Assembly (NCBI RefSeq): GCF_018343665.1
Contig: NZ_JAGYPM010000001.1
Location: 819,364-883,363 of the forward strand
Length of the DNA: 64,000 nucleotides
Reading direction: 5' to 3'
Source of the DNA: Cytobacillus citreus
GTDB taxonomy: Bacteria > Bacillota > Bacilli > Bacillales > Cytobacillaceae
The first letter of the stretch is position 1; the number at the start of each line of letters is the position of its first letter. This document shows, in pieces, positions 53,423-63,954 of the stretch. A program made the translations under genes and the position numbers. The notes beneath the pieces were generated by a model. That model had not been told where the DNA came from. It saw only the letters and a list, made by a program, of their open reading frames with translations, and made no database searches.

Positions 53423-53539
53423 TTTTTTTTAAAAAACCGCTAAATCAGCCGATATAGAAAAAAAGCCATTTGCCAAATGAAAATAAATAGATACAATAAA
53501 GCATAGACGCTTTTTAAAAATATGGTAAAATACATACAA

Positions 53540-53553
53540 CGAACATTCGTTCT
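53540..53553 (+). promoter_or_regulatory. LexA-type operator upstream of parE
   Basis: CGAACATTCGTTCT matches the Bacillus LexA box CGAACRNRYGTTYC at 12 of 14 positions, just after a TAAAAT -10-like element. The parEC operon belongs to the LexA regulon in B. subtilis, which supports the call. Confidence 0.7.
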
Positions 53554-53669
53554 GTAATTAAGTGACCTACAATAATAAAAGGATAAAAACCTTTTTAGAC
53601 GAATACGTAAATGATTGTATTAACATATTTAGCAATATTTTTGTTGCAGTAAATGAAAGGGGTATGTTA

Positions 53670-55646
53670 GTGGCAAGAAATCAGGAAGCTTTTGACTATA
53701 ATGATGATGCCATACAAGTATTAGAAGGGCTCGAGGCAGTTAGAAAACGCCCGGGAATGTACATTGGAAGTACAGATGCAAGGGGTCTTCACCATCTTGT
53801 ATATGAAATTGTCGATAACGCTGTTGACGAAGCATTAGCAGGTTACGGGGATCATATTATTGTCAAAATACATAAAGATAATTCAATTAGTGTTGTAGAT
53901 AAAGGACGGGGTATGCCAACTGGCATGCATCGTATGGGGAAACCTACTCCAGAAGTCATTTTAACCGTTTTACATGCAGGTGGAAAATTTGGACAAGGCG
54001 GCTATAAAACGAGCGGGGGACTTCATGGCGTAGGGGCATCTGTTGTTAATGCTCTTTCCGAATGGCTAATCGTTAAGATCAAACGGGATGGTTTTGTGTA
54101 TGAACAGCGTTTCGAAGATGGCGGAAAACCCGTTACGACTCTTGAGAAAAAAGGTAAAACGAATCAAACAGGTACAATCATTCATTTTAAGCCAGATACG
54201 TCGATTTTTTCGACAACCACATATAACTATGAAACATTATGTGAGCGTCTTCGAGAATCAGCTTTCCTTTTAAAAGGAATGAAAATAGAAATCGTTGATG
54301 AACGAAATGGTGTTCAGGAAATATTTCATTATGAAAATGGCATAGAAGCATTTGTTGAATATTTAAATGAGGAAAAGGATATTCTTCACCCGGTAGTTAG
54401 CTTTGAAGGAGAGCAAAATGGCATAGAAGTGGATTTCGCCTTCCAATTTAATGATGGTTATTCTGAGAATGTTCTTTCTTTTGTCAATAATGTTCGAACA
54501 AAAGATGGCGGTACACATGAAGCAGGATCGAAAACGGCTATGACTCGTATTTTTAATGAGTATGCAAGAAAGGTCAATCTTCTGAAAGAAAAGGATAAAA
54601 ATCTTGATGGTTCTGATATTCGAGAAGGATTCACAGCGATTGTTTCTGTTCGTGTTCCAGAAGACTTGCTTCAGTTTGAAGGGCAGACGAAAGGAAAGCT
54701 TGGAACGAGTGAAGCCCGTTCAGCAGTTGATGCGGTAGTTTCTGAGCATTTATCCTATTTCCTTGAAGAGAACCCGAACGTTAGTTCCTTGTTAATTAAA
54801 AAGGCAATAAAAGCATATCAGGCAAGGGAAGCAGCCCGTAAAGCCCGCGAAGATGCTAGGAGCGGAAAGAAAAGAAAACGTGCTGATGCTGTTCTTTCAG
54901 GAAAATTAACACCAGCCCAATCACGAAATCCACAGAAGAATGAATTATATTTAGTGGAAGGAGACTCTGCAGGAGGTTCTGCCAAACAAGGTCGAGATCG
55001 ACGCTTTCAAGCTGTTCTCCCACTTCGTGGTAAAGTAATTAATACAGAGAAGGCTAAGCTTCAGGATATCTTTAAAAATGAAGAAATCAATACGATTATC
55101 CATGCTGTTGGTGCTGGAGTCGGTGCTGATTTTAACCTAGATGATGTCAATTATGACAAGGTTATTATTATGACAGATGCTGATACGGACGGAGCACATA
55201 TTCAAGTCCTCCTTCTTACCTTTTTCTATCGTTATATGAAGCCGCTATTGGATGCAGGAAAAATCTTTATTGCTCTTCCTCCATTATATAAAGTAAGCAG
55301 AGGAGCAGGTAAAAAAGAAACGATTGAGTACGCATGGAGCGAAGATGACCTACAAGACGCGATCAAAAAGGTTGGAAAAGGGTATATGCTGCAGCGTTAC
55401 AAAGGACTTGGTGAAATGAATGCTGATCAGCTGTGGGAAACAACAATGGATCCAGAAACACGGACATTGATTCGAGTTAGAATTGATGATGCTGCAAGAG
55501 CAGAACGCCGAGTTACTACCCTTATGGGCGATAAAGTAGAGCCGCGCAGGAAGTGGATTGAAACGAATGTGGCATTTGGACTAGAAGAGGATGCCAGCAT
55601 TCTCGAAAATGAAAATATTTCCGTATTAGAGGAGGAGATTGACTAA
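53670..55646 (+). CDS. parE: DNA topoisomerase IV subunit B
   Basis: The 658-aa ATPase subunit has the GHKL motif YEIVDNAVDEALAG near residue 50, DKGRGMPTGMH, GGLHGVGASVVNALS, and the Toprim segment YLVEGDSAGGSAKQGRDR with TDADTDGAHIQ. With ParC it decatenates chromosomes. I start at the GTG at 53670 (VARNQEAFDYNDDAIQVLEG, as in B. subtilis), with AAAGGGG 7 nt upstream; the frame is open for 36 codons before it. The parE stop overlaps the parC start by one base. Confidence 0.96.
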   Translation: MARNQEAFDYNDDAIQVLEGLEAVRKRPGMYIGSTDARGLHHLVYEIVDNAVDEALAGYGDHIIVKIHKDNSISVVDKGRGMPTGMHRMGKPTPEVILTVLHAGGKFGQGGYKTSGGLHGVGASVVNALSEWLIVKIKRDGFVYEQRFEDGGKPVTTLEKKGKTNQTGTIIHFKPDTSIFSTTTYNYETLCERLRESAFLLKGMKIEIVDERNGVQEIFHYENGIEAFVEYLNEEKDILHPVVSFEGEQNGIEVDFAFQFNDGYSENVLSFVNNVRTKDGGTHEAGSKTAMTRIFNEYARKVNLLKEKDKNLDGSDIREGFTAIVSVRVPEDLLQFEGQTKGKLGTSEARSAVDAVVSEHLSYFLEENPNVSSLLIKKAIKAYQAREAARKAREDARSGKKRKRADAVLSGKLTPAQSRNPQKNELYLVEGDSAGGSAKQGRDRRFQAVLPLRGKVINTEKAKLQDIFKNEEINTIIHAVGAGVGADFNLDDVNYDKVIIMTDADTDGAHIQVLLLTFFYRYMKPLLDAGKIFIALPPLYKVSRGAGKKETIEYAWSEDDLQDAIKKVGKGYMLQRYKGLGEMNADQLWETTMDPETRTLIRVRIDDAARAERRVTTLMGDKVEPRRKWIETNVAFGLEEDASILENENISVLEEEID

Positions 55647-58093
55647 TGTCATCAGTTGAGAAATTTCGCGACCTCCCTCTTGAAGATGTTCTAGGCGATC
55701 GTTTTGGCCGCTATAGTAAATATATTATTCAGGAACGTGCATTACCTGACGCTAGAGATGGGTTGAAGCCTGTTCAGCGCAGGATTTTATATGCGATGCA
55801 TGTTGAAGGCAATACACATGATAAAGGCTTTAGGAAATCAGCGAAAACAGTCGGTAATGTAATCGGTAACTATCACCCGCATGGGGATACTTCAGTTTAC
55901 GATGCAATGGTTCGGATGAGCCAGGAATGGAAGGTTCGTAATCTTCTCGTTGAAATGCATGGGAATAACGGGAGCATAGATGGGGATCCTCCAGCTGCAA
56001 TGCGTTACACAGAAGCGCGGCTTTCTCCAATTTCATCTGAATTACTAAAGGATATTGAAAAAAGAACGGTTGATCTTGTTCCGAACTTTGATGATACATC
56101 GAATGAACCGACCGTTTTACCCGCTATGTACCCAAATCTTTTAGTAAATGGGTCAACAGGAATTTCAGCAGGCTATGCGACAGAAATTCCACCCCATCAC
56201 CTGAATGAGGTGATTGATGGTGTTATTCATCGTATGGATCATCCAGAATGTTCTGTAGATGACCTGATGAAATATATAAAAGGACCTGATTTTCCGACCG
56301 GTGGTATTATTCAAGGTGTTGAGGGTATTAAGAAGGCCTATGAAACTGGCAAAGGAAAAATAATTGTCCGTGGAAAAGCGGAGATTGAAGATTTACGAGG
56401 CGGAAAAAAGCAAATTGTCGTTACCGAAATACCGTATGAAGTGAATAAGGCAAATCTTGTAAAGAAGATCGATGAATTTAGACTTGACCGCAAAGTTGAA
56501 GGGATTTCAGAAGTTCGTGATGAGACGGATCGGACAGGATTACGGATTGTTGTAGAACTAAAAAAAGATGCAGATCCAGAGGGTGTCCTCCATTATTTAT
56601 ACAAAAATAGTGATTTACAGGTCACTTATAACTTTAATATGGTGGCTATTTATAATAGACATCCTAAACTAATGGGGTTAAGAGAACTGCTTGATGCATA
56701 TATCCAGCATCGAAAAGAAGTTGTTATAAGAAGAACATCATTCGACTTAGAAAAAGCACAAGCACGCCAGCATATTGTCGAAGGTCTAATGAAGGCACTT
56801 TCCATCCTCGATGAAGTCATTGCTGCTATCCGTGCTTCAAAAGATAAACGTGATGCGAAAGATAATTTAATTGCTAAGTTTGCCTTTACTGAACCACAGG
56901 CAGAAGCGATTGTTTCTTTACAGCTATACCGTTTGACGAATACGGATATTACGGCACTTCAAGCAGAAGCTGAAGAGTTGGCTAAGAAAATTGCTGAGTT
57001 TACCGCCATTTTAGAGAGTGAGAAAAAGCTTTACGCTGTTATTCAAAAAGAGCTAAAAGATGTGAAAAAGCGTTTTGCCGATGATCGTCGCACAGTGATT
57101 GAAGCCGAGATTGAAGAAATTAAAATTAATCTTGAAGTCCTTATCGCAAGTGAAGATGTAATCGTAACAGTAACAAAGGAAGGTTATGTTAAGAGAACAA
57201 GTCAGCGTTCTTTTGCTGCTTCAAATGGGCAGGATTTTGGCATGAAGGATTCCGACCGTTTGCTGGCACAATTAGAAATGAACACAACCGATGTATTACT
57301 GTTGTTTACAAATAAAGGGAATTACTTGTATTGCCCTGTTCATTTGCTTCCAGATATACGATGGAAAGATCTAGGTCAGCATATTGCCAATATCATTCCG
57401 ATTGATGGTGAAGAGTCAATTATTAAAGCTATTCCAGTTAAAGATTTTGATTCCGACTCATTTTTAGTATTTGTAACAAAAAGTGGGATGGTTAAGAAAA
57501 CTGAGCTTTCTCTCTATCAAGTACAGCGCCATTCAAAGCCACTTGTTGCAATAAATGTTAAAGATAGTGATGAAGTCATCGCTGTTCATAAAACAGATGG
57601 GACGAAAGAATTGTTTTTATCCACGTATAATGGATATGGACTTTGGTTTCATGAGGAAGAAGTGAATATTGTTGGTACGAGAGCAGCTGGAGTTAAAGGA
57701 ATTAATTTAAAAAATGGCGACTTCGTTACTGGAGGCCAGTTAATTGATAATCAACATGAACAATCAGTTGTAATTGTCACCCAAAGAGGCGCAATTAAAA
57801 AGATGAAGTTATCGGAATTTGAACGCTCTTCCCGAGCAAAACGGGGTGTTGTCATGCTAAGAGAATTAAAATCAAATCCTCACAGAATTATCGCTTCTCT
57901 TATTGCAAGAGAAAATGACGACATTTTTATCGAAACTGAAAAAGGTTCGATTGAATCAATCAAAGTCTCAAATATTCGATTTAATGATCGATATTCTAAT
58001 GGATCTTTCATTTTTGATGAATCAGAAAGTGGAAAAGCATTATTTGCTTGGAAAAGCGAAGTATTTGAAGAAAGAAATAATACTGAAGTGTGA
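55646..58093 (+). CDS. parC: DNA topoisomerase IV subunit A
   Basis: The 815-aa subunit has YIIQERALPDARDGLKPVQRRILY near residue 26, the active-site Tyr in AAMRYTEARLS near residue 120, and a C-terminal beta-pinwheel starting near residue 500. The quinolone-resistance region reads HPHGDTSVYDAM, wild-type-like with Ser and Glu at the usual positions replaced by Thr-Ser and Asp. Start overlaps parE (TAATG). Confidence 0.96.
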   Translation: MSSVEKFRDLPLEDVLGDRFGRYSKYIIQERALPDARDGLKPVQRRILYAMHVEGNTHDKGFRKSAKTVGNVIGNYHPHGDTSVYDAMVRMSQEWKVRNLLVEMHGNNGSIDGDPPAAMRYTEARLSPISSELLKDIEKRTVDLVPNFDDTSNEPTVLPAMYPNLLVNGSTGISAGYATEIPPHHLNEVIDGVIHRMDHPECSVDDLMKYIKGPDFPTGGIIQGVEGIKKAYETGKGKIIVRGKAEIEDLRGGKKQIVVTEIPYEVNKANLVKKIDEFRLDRKVEGISEVRDETDRTGLRIVVELKKDADPEGVLHYLYKNSDLQVTYNFNMVAIYNRHPKLMGLRELLDAYIQHRKEVVIRRTSFDLEKAQARQHIVEGLMKALSILDEVIAAIRASKDKRDAKDNLIAKFAFTEPQAEAIVSLQLYRLTNTDITALQAEAEELAKKIAEFTAILESEKKLYAVIQKELKDVKKRFADDRRTVIEAEIEEIKINLEVLIASEDVIVTVTKEGYVKRTSQRSFAASNGQDFGMKDSDRLLAQLEMNTTDVLLLFTNKGNYLYCPVHLLPDIRWKDLGQHIANIIPIDGEESIIKAIPVKDFDSDSFLVFVTKSGMVKKTELSLYQVQRHSKPLVAINVKDSDEVIAVHKTDGTKELFLSTYNGYGLWFHEEEVNIVGTRAAGVKGINLKNGDFVTGGQLIDNQHEQSVVIVTQRGAIKKMKLSEFERSSRAKRGVVMLRELKSNPHRIIASLIARENDDIFIETEKGSIESIKVSNIRFNDRYSNGSFIFDESESGKALFAWKSEVFEERNNTEV

Positions 58094-58098
58094 CAAGT

Positions 58099-58150
58099 AA
58101 AGGGGCAGTCTTATAAGTCGAGTATTCGACTTTGAGATGCCTCTTTATCG
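58099..58150 (+). terminator. Extended hairpin after parC
   Basis: AAGTCGA and TCGACTT form the inner stem. Outer pairing between GGGGCAGTCTTA and GAGATGCCTC extends it. The T-run after it is short (TTTA), so strength is uncertain. The rest of 58151-58349 is AT-rich promoter sequence for alsT. Confidence 0.6.
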
Positions 58151-58349
58151 TGAATTTAACAGTTTTTCTGTTTTAATAAAGGAATTTACTTTATTGATAC
58201 ATCTCCATTATTTCAATATATTGTAAAGCGAAAAATCTTTAAAGTTAACTTGTCTATTAATTATTAATTTGATAGATTATTAAAAGTAATGTTTTTTCAG
58301 AATGATCAAATGCATGTCACCAAAGAAATAATACAACCAGGGGGTAATT

Positions 58350-59789
58350 ATGGAACTTTTTTTAAAAAGCTTAGAATCTGGGGTAGGATTTCTTAATGAA
58401 ATTGTTTGGACTTATATATTAATTGCAGTATTAATTTTATTAGGTTTATATTTTAGTTTGAAAAGTAACTTTGTTCAATTTCGTTACTTCGGAGAAATGT
58501 TTCGGATACTGGGGGATAAATCTCTTATTTCCGCTGACGGTAAAAGAGGAATATCATCATTTCAAGCATTTTGCATAAGTGCTGCATCACGTGTTGGAAC
58601 AGGAAATATAGCCGGAGTAGCTACAGCAATTGCAACAGGTGGCCCTGGAGCTGTTTTTTGGATGTGGTTAATCGCTTTTTTAGGTGCAGCTTCTAGTTTC
58701 ATAGAGAGTACACTTGCCCAAATATATAAGGTGAAGGATAAGGATGGTTTCCGCGGAGGACCAGCATATTACATGGAAAAAGGCTTGAAAAAACGCTGGA
58801 TGGGGATTATATTCGCCATTATCATTACATTCTGCTTTGGTCTTGTATTTAATTCTGTTCAATCTAATACCATTTCTTTAGCCTTTAATGAAGCCTTTGG
58901 AATAAGCCGTCTTTCAATTGGACTTGTGCTTGCTGCGATGACAGCGATTATCATTTTTGGAGGAGTAAAGCGGATTGCAAATGTGTCACAAGTGGTTGTG
59001 CCGATCATGGCTGTAATTTACCTTATTGTTGCAATTATTATTGTTATCATAAATATTACAGAGATCCCGCATATAATTTCCATGATAATAAAAAGTGCGT
59101 TTGGTATGGAACAAGCTATTGGCGGTACATTTGGTGCAGCTATTATGATGGGGATTAAGAGGGGGCTATTCTCGAATGAAGCAGGTATGGGTAGTGCTCC
59201 TAACGCAGCCGCAACAGCTGCAGTCACACATCCCGTTAAACAAGGGTTGATTCAAACTTTAGGTGTGTTCGTTGACACGATTCTAATTTGTTCAGCTACT
59301 GCATTCATCATCCTCTTATATAGTGATTTTTCAACATCAGATCTAACAGGAATTCAATTAACACAAGCTGCAATGACAGAACATGTCGGGTCTTGGGCAC
59401 CCATTTTCATTGCAGTCGCAATATTTCTGTTTGCTTTCACTTCTGTCATTGGAAACTACTATTATGGTGAAACGAATATTGAATTTATCAAAAATAGTCC
59501 AACAGCATTATTTATTTATCGTCTAGCAGTTGTTGGTATGGTTATTTTTGGAGCTGTAGTTGATTTAGCAACTGTATGGAGCCTTGCTGATTTATTCATG
59601 GGAATAATGGCTCTAATAAACCTTGTGGCAATCGTTATGCTAGGAAAAGTTGCAATTGCTGCGTTAAAAGATTATAAAGCTCAGCGTAAAGAAGGAAAAG
59701 ATCCAGTATTCTATGCGGATTCAATTCCGGGCTTAGATGGAATTGAGTGCTGGGAAACAAAAGAAGAAGCTATAAAGAAAATAATTTAA
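58350..59789 (+). CDS. alsT: Sodium:alanine/glutamine symporter AlsT
   Basis: The 479-aa membrane protein of the AGCS family has about 11 helices, with SFQAFCISAASRVGTGNIAGVATAIATGGPGAVFWMW near residue 70 and RGLFSNEAGMGSAPNAAATA near 270, both family signatures. It imports alanine, glycine or glutamine with sodium. It follows parC in B. subtilis as well. ATG with AGGGGG upstream. Confidence 0.95.
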   Translation: MELFLKSLESGVGFLNEIVWTYILIAVLILLGLYFSLKSNFVQFRYFGEMFRILGDKSLISADGKRGISSFQAFCISAASRVGTGNIAGVATAIATGGPGAVFWMWLIAFLGAASSFIESTLAQIYKVKDKDGFRGGPAYYMEKGLKKRWMGIIFAIIITFCFGLVFNSVQSNTISLAFNEAFGISRLSIGLVLAAMTAIIIFGGVKRIANVSQVVVPIMAVIYLIVAIIIVIINITEIPHIISMIIKSAFGMEQAIGGTFGAAIMMGIKRGLFSNEAGMGSAPNAAATAAVTHPVKQGLIQTLGVFVDTILICSATAFIILLYSDFSTSDLTGIQLTQAAMTEHVGSWAPIFIAVAIFLFAFTSVIGNYYYGETNIEFIKNSPTALFIYRLAVVGMVIFGAVVDLATVWSLADLFMGIMALINLVAIVMLGKVAIAALKDYKAQRKEGKDPVFYADSIPGLDGIECWETKEEAIKKII

Positions 59790-59796
59790 TGTTATT

Positions 59797-59829
59797 ACCT
59801 CTTGTCTATTTTTAGGCAAGGGGTTTTTT
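59797..59829 (+). terminator. Terminator of alsT
   Basis: ACCTCTTGTC pairs with GGCAAGGGGT with G-T pairs and is followed by six T residues. Confidence 0.8.
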
Positions 59830-59943
59830 AGTATAACGAATCAGATCCAATAGAAGAAAATTTAAAAAATATTGGAAACGATACATTTATTTCCCAAAAA
59901 TGGACAAAATAAATAACAGATGTGTCTAGGGAGGGTATCATAA

Positions 59944-60717
59944 GTGAAAAAAGAGATAGTCTTTGCTTTGGCAGCATTCTTTCTTATTTCTATGTCAGCT
60001 ATTACAGGAGCTTACGCTGGTGATAAAGCTTCAAATAAAAAGGTAACGATTTTGAAAGATAGGGTTGATTTAACTGGGGATGGTAAAAAAGATACGATTG
60101 TTATTAAAGGAATTCCTTATGAGGGGGAATCCGATTTTTTTAGAGAGTTCCAAATGGAGGTTGTAACATCAAATAATCAATCATTTACAGTGAATATTGA
60201 TGGCGGTTTAAAACCGAAAGCTAAGTTTGTAGATTTAAATCATGATCGAACTAAAGATGTATATATAAGTGTAGAAACTGGCAGCAGGGGTCGTATTACC
60301 AATCACTATTTATACACTTTAAAGAATAATAAATTATTGGATATAACTGTCCCAGATCCCCTCGTTATTATGAGTCAATTTTTAGATAGTTATAAGGCAA
60401 GTATCACCATTCAAGATATAGGTGAATCATATACACTTGATTTAAAGAGTCGAACTAAAAACTACGAAATGTTAGGACTTTATCAAAATGGAAAATTAAG
60501 TGAGCCTACAGAATTAATGGTAGATGCTTATTCTACATTGAAGCCCGTTCATGTTGAAGGTAAAACTTATGGATTAAAGGGAATCCAAGCAATAAGTGGA
60601 GTATATCATTCGGATAGAATTGCCCGAGTTGAAACGATCTGGCTATTCGAAAACGGAAAGTGGGCATTGAAGAATTCGAAAATAATGGAATCTAATAAGA
60701 TAAAAAGAGGGAAATAG
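59944..60717 (+). CDS. Secreted protein with EF-hand-like repeats
   Basis: The 257-aa protein has a signal peptide ending in AYAG-DK near residue 26. Two Asp-rich loops, DLTGDGKKD near residue 44 and DLNHDRTKD near residue 98, resemble calcium-binding VCBS/dockerin-type loops. No catalytic motif is seen. GTG start with GGGAGGG 10 nt upstream. Probably a cell-surface or spore-envelope protein; function unknown. Confidence 0.75.
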   Translation: MKKEIVFALAAFFLISMSAITGAYAGDKASNKKVTILKDRVDLTGDGKKDTIVIKGIPYEGESDFFREFQMEVVTSNNQSFTVNIDGGLKPKAKFVDLNHDRTKDVYISVETGSRGRITNHYLYTLKNNKLLDITVPDPLVIMSQFLDSYKASITIQDIGESYTLDLKSRTKNYEMLGLYQNGKLSEPTELMVDAYSTLKPVHVEGKTYGLKGIQAISGVYHSDRIARVETIWLFENGKWALKNSKIMESNKIKRGK

Positions 60718-60798
60718 GCGATTGTCACATTTTTCTTGCCTAATACATAAAATATGGTAAGTGGTGTTCCTAACTTAATGCGGAGGGAGTCGCTTATC

Positions 60799-61278
60799 AT
60801 GAATAATTTAGATCCATCAAAAGTAAGTGTAATGTATTTACCGCCAACAACTGAATTTAGGCCTGTAGATGGCAGAAAATATACATTAACACAATCTAAA
60901 TCTACAGGTGAGTGGTTTTTAAGTATTGGATATCATTATAATCCTAATCCACAAAATTTTTCATTCAGAGATGAAGTCATGGCAGAATGGATTCCGCAGC
61001 TGGGAGAGTATGTTTTAAGTGGTAAAATTTTTATAAGTGATCAAGATTTTGATAAGCAATATGCGAAAATTCGTTTCATGATTTTCGAGCGAGAAGTAAA
61101 ACATGCATTATCAGGGATCATATTTGGTGACCGCATATTTTTCTCAAATTACCCATGGCTTTTGAATTCCCCCATATACATTCAATTTGAATCAAATTTC
61201 GAAGAGTATAATAAAATGATTTACTTCGGAACCCCTCGCCAGTATTTAAGTTCCGCGCCCCAACTAATTGAGACGTAA
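60799..61278 (+). CDS. Staygreen-family protein
   Basis: The 159-aa protein reads LDPSKVSVMYLPPTTEFRPVDGRKYTLTQSKSTGEWFLSIG, the pattern of the staygreen family, whose plant members remove magnesium from chlorophyll. Bacterial versions occur in many non-photosynthetic Bacillaceae and have no settled role; some show dechelatase activity in vitro, as I recall. ATG at 60799 is preceded by GGAGGG at 11 nt. Confidence 0.85.
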   Translation: MNNLDPSKVSVMYLPPTTEFRPVDGRKYTLTQSKSTGEWFLSIGYHYNPNPQNFSFRDEVMAEWIPQLGEYVLSGKIFISDQDFDKQYAKIRFMIFEREVKHALSGIIFGDRIFFSNYPWLLNSPIYIQFESNFEEYNKMIYFGTPRQYLSSAPQLIET

Positions 61279-61314
61279 TAAAAACTTTTACTTATTTAGT
61301 TTGAAAACATGACG

Positions 61315-61342
61315 ACACAGGAACTATATCCTGTGTTTTTTT
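61315..61342 (+). terminator. Terminator of the staygreen-family gene
   Basis: The perfect 8-bp stem ACACAGGA (61315-61322) and TCCTGTGT (61329-61336) is followed by six or more T residues. Confidence 0.9.
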
Positions 61343-61447
61343 CATTGGTGATTTAACATTTACCGAGTTATTTCCAATAATTCAAGAGAAATAATACATA
61401 TTCGCTTGATAAAACCACATTATAAATGATAAAGGAGGTAGGAAGTA

Positions 61448-61582
61448 GTGAAAAAAGAAAGTAATCCTTCATTTAAAAAGAGCTACGAATCAGATAATAA
61501 AATGGGAGATAGCAAGAAAATACAAGATAAGAAGAAAGACGATACAGAAATATTCTTTAATTCCACGCAAAATAGTGAATAA
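61448..61582 (+). CDS. Small hydrophilic protein of unknown function
   Basis: This 44-aa, Lys- and Asp-rich frame starts at GTG (61448) with AAAGGAGGT 8 nt upstream and ends at TAA (61582): MKKESNPSFKKSYESDNK and a tail with KDDTEIFFNS. Composition resembles small spore or stress peptides. Only the ribosome binding site and codon pattern support it. Confidence 0.55.
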   Translation: MKKESNPSFKKSYESDNKMGDSKKIQDKKKDDTEIFFNSTQNSE

Positions 61583-62056
<474 letters not shown>

Positions 62057-62754
62057 ATGCAATACCAGCAAGCAATGGATGAATTTTTACTTTATCTAGA
62101 GATCGAACAAAATTATTCATCCAACACCATTCGAAGCTTCCGGTTTATATGAATATGGAAGAACTCAAAAAGCTGTTTTCGTTCCTGGAGCAGGATCCCC
62201 ATCCACTTGCCTTTCGAAATGAAACCATGATTAAAATGCTTGCGACAACCGGAATGAGACGACAGGAACTTGTGGATCTCACTTGGGAACAAATCGATTT
62301 TTATAATGGAACTGTTCTCGTTTTCGGGAAAGGAAAAAAAGAGTGCTTGCCCCCGCTTCATTCCATGATGTTGCCCTTATTAAAAAAATATAAAGAGTCT
62401 TTAAAGGAATATCAGACACATCCAGAGGAGCCTGTATTTCGAAACAAGAATGGGAAAGTTCTAAACCCATGGGGGCTACATGTCATCTTTAAAGAAGTGT
62501 TGAAAAAGGCTTGCCTCCCTCCCCACCGCTTTTCGTTGCATCATTTACGGCATACGTTTTCAACGTTGTTATTGCAGCAAGTAAAAGCAGAGAATGAAGA
62601 CGAATTTGGAGATGTCTCACATATGCCTCAAGAAAAGGTCGACATAAGAACCTTACAAGAACTTCTGGGACATGAATCATTGGCCAATACACAGGTTTAC
62701 ACGCATATTGATTTTGAATCAAAAAAGAAAACCATTGCTTCTTTTCGGTTTTAA
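62057..62754 (+). pseudogene. Tyrosine recombinase with internal deletion
   Basis: An N-terminal fragment (MQYQQAMDEFLLYLEIEQNYSSN..., 31 codons from 62057) runs into a TGA. The catalytic part follows in another frame from 62149. It keeps ATTGMRRQELVDL, HHLRHTFSTLL, LGHESLANTQVY and so has the Arg, HxxR, His and Tyr residues. About 60-80 residues of the core-binding domain are missing compared with XerC/XerD-like enzymes. GGAGG lies upstream of the first ATG. Probably inactive. Confidence 0.85.
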
Positions 62755-62775
62755 TTTAATTAATAAGGAAAAAAG

Positions 62776-63675
62776 CTACCTAAGCAACAAGGTTTTCTCA
62801 ACTAATGCCATTGCAGCTGTTTTATTGACCTTCATAATTTGGAGAAATTCTTCCTGTGAAATCATATTTGAATGATTTGATGGAGCTTCTTTTACCGGGT
62901 TATGTAGGACAACAACTTCAGCACCTTCCTTATTTTCTATGTTTTTCCCTTTCCTTTTTTTAAGCAGTTCTACCTCCTCTTCTTTTTCTTGTTCAATTAA
63001 AGTCAATTCATGACGTAAACGATTTAGTTTTTTTCGATGACGACACAAATAAGAATGCAGGGTATAGATCTTATCACTACAACCAAGTAAAAATTTAATG
63101 GTGTCACGACTTACATCTCGTTCATGTAAAATGGTTGCAATGGATGCTCTAAACCCATGCGGAGTGACATGCAAATCCCCCGGCCATTCTAATTAATCAC
63201 ATATTTTGTCGGTAATCCGATTAAACTGTTTGGCACGTAATGGATACCCTTTTAAACCGACGAGTAACGTGTCTTCTGGTTGTTGTAATTGATTAGATTT
63301 TAAATGTTCCTTTAATAGTGAAAGAAGTTTAGATGGAGTAGGAAATATCTGTATTTTATTTTTAGAATTAAATATCCCTGCATCATAGTGAATCACTTGC
63401 TCTTCAAAGCTTACATCTTTTACTTTTAGTTTTGTGAGTGCCACATTACGTAAACCTGTTATTAACATTACGCGAACGGTGTATAGAATTTGTAAATAGT
63501 AAATAGACTGGATCGCCTCCTTTCTATCGTAGCAACCGCCACTCCATCTTCTTTCTGTTTTTAGATCCATTGATTTACGATATGTAACCTTGCTGTAGAA
63601 AGAATCGGCTCTTTTTTGATGTTGTAGCAAAATGAGCTATAGTGCTGCACATCTTGTACATAAATGACCTCCTCT
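62776..63675 (-). pseudogene. Decayed tyrosine recombinase/integrase
   Basis: The catalytic domain is split. One part has TGLRNVALTKLKVKDV (catalytic Arg) and ends at an in-frame TAA at 63195-63193; the reading continues with LHVTPHGFRASIATIL (HxxR). A further part, IKKEPILSTARLHIVNQWI, is found in a different frame at about 63580-63650, so there is also a frameshift near the N-terminus. The C-terminal region beyond LLGCSDKIYTLHSYL is lysine-rich and unusual. Related to phage or transposon integrases. Confidence 0.8.
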
Positions 63676-63844
63676 TGATATCCAATATCCATATTTTTAA
63701 TAAAAACGATATTATTTATAAGAATCTAAATTTTAGGGACACAAAAGACATGAGGAATCAGAGATGAGGATAAAGGATCCGTAACATTGTTAAATGTTCC
63801 TTTATACGAAGTAATGAAACACTCATGATTATTGCGAATGAATT

Positions 63845-63954
63845 GAGCCACATATGCGGAGTTTTGAGCCATTCATTGCGGAGAAAAGAGCCATCATTTG
63901 CGGAATAGAGAGCCACTAATAGAATTACTCATTCATGGAGTAGAGCCAGAGCCA
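63845..63954. repeat. Iterated 21-22-bp repeats, likely IS21-type element end
   Basis: GAGCCA recurs at 63845, 63866, 63888, 63910, 63943 and 63949. The first three units also share TGCGGA. Multiple direct GAGCCA/TGCGGA units are typical of IS21-family ends, where they bind the transposase. No istA start is visible before the window ends, so this is inferred. The stretch 63676-63844 shows no gene. Confidence 0.5.
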
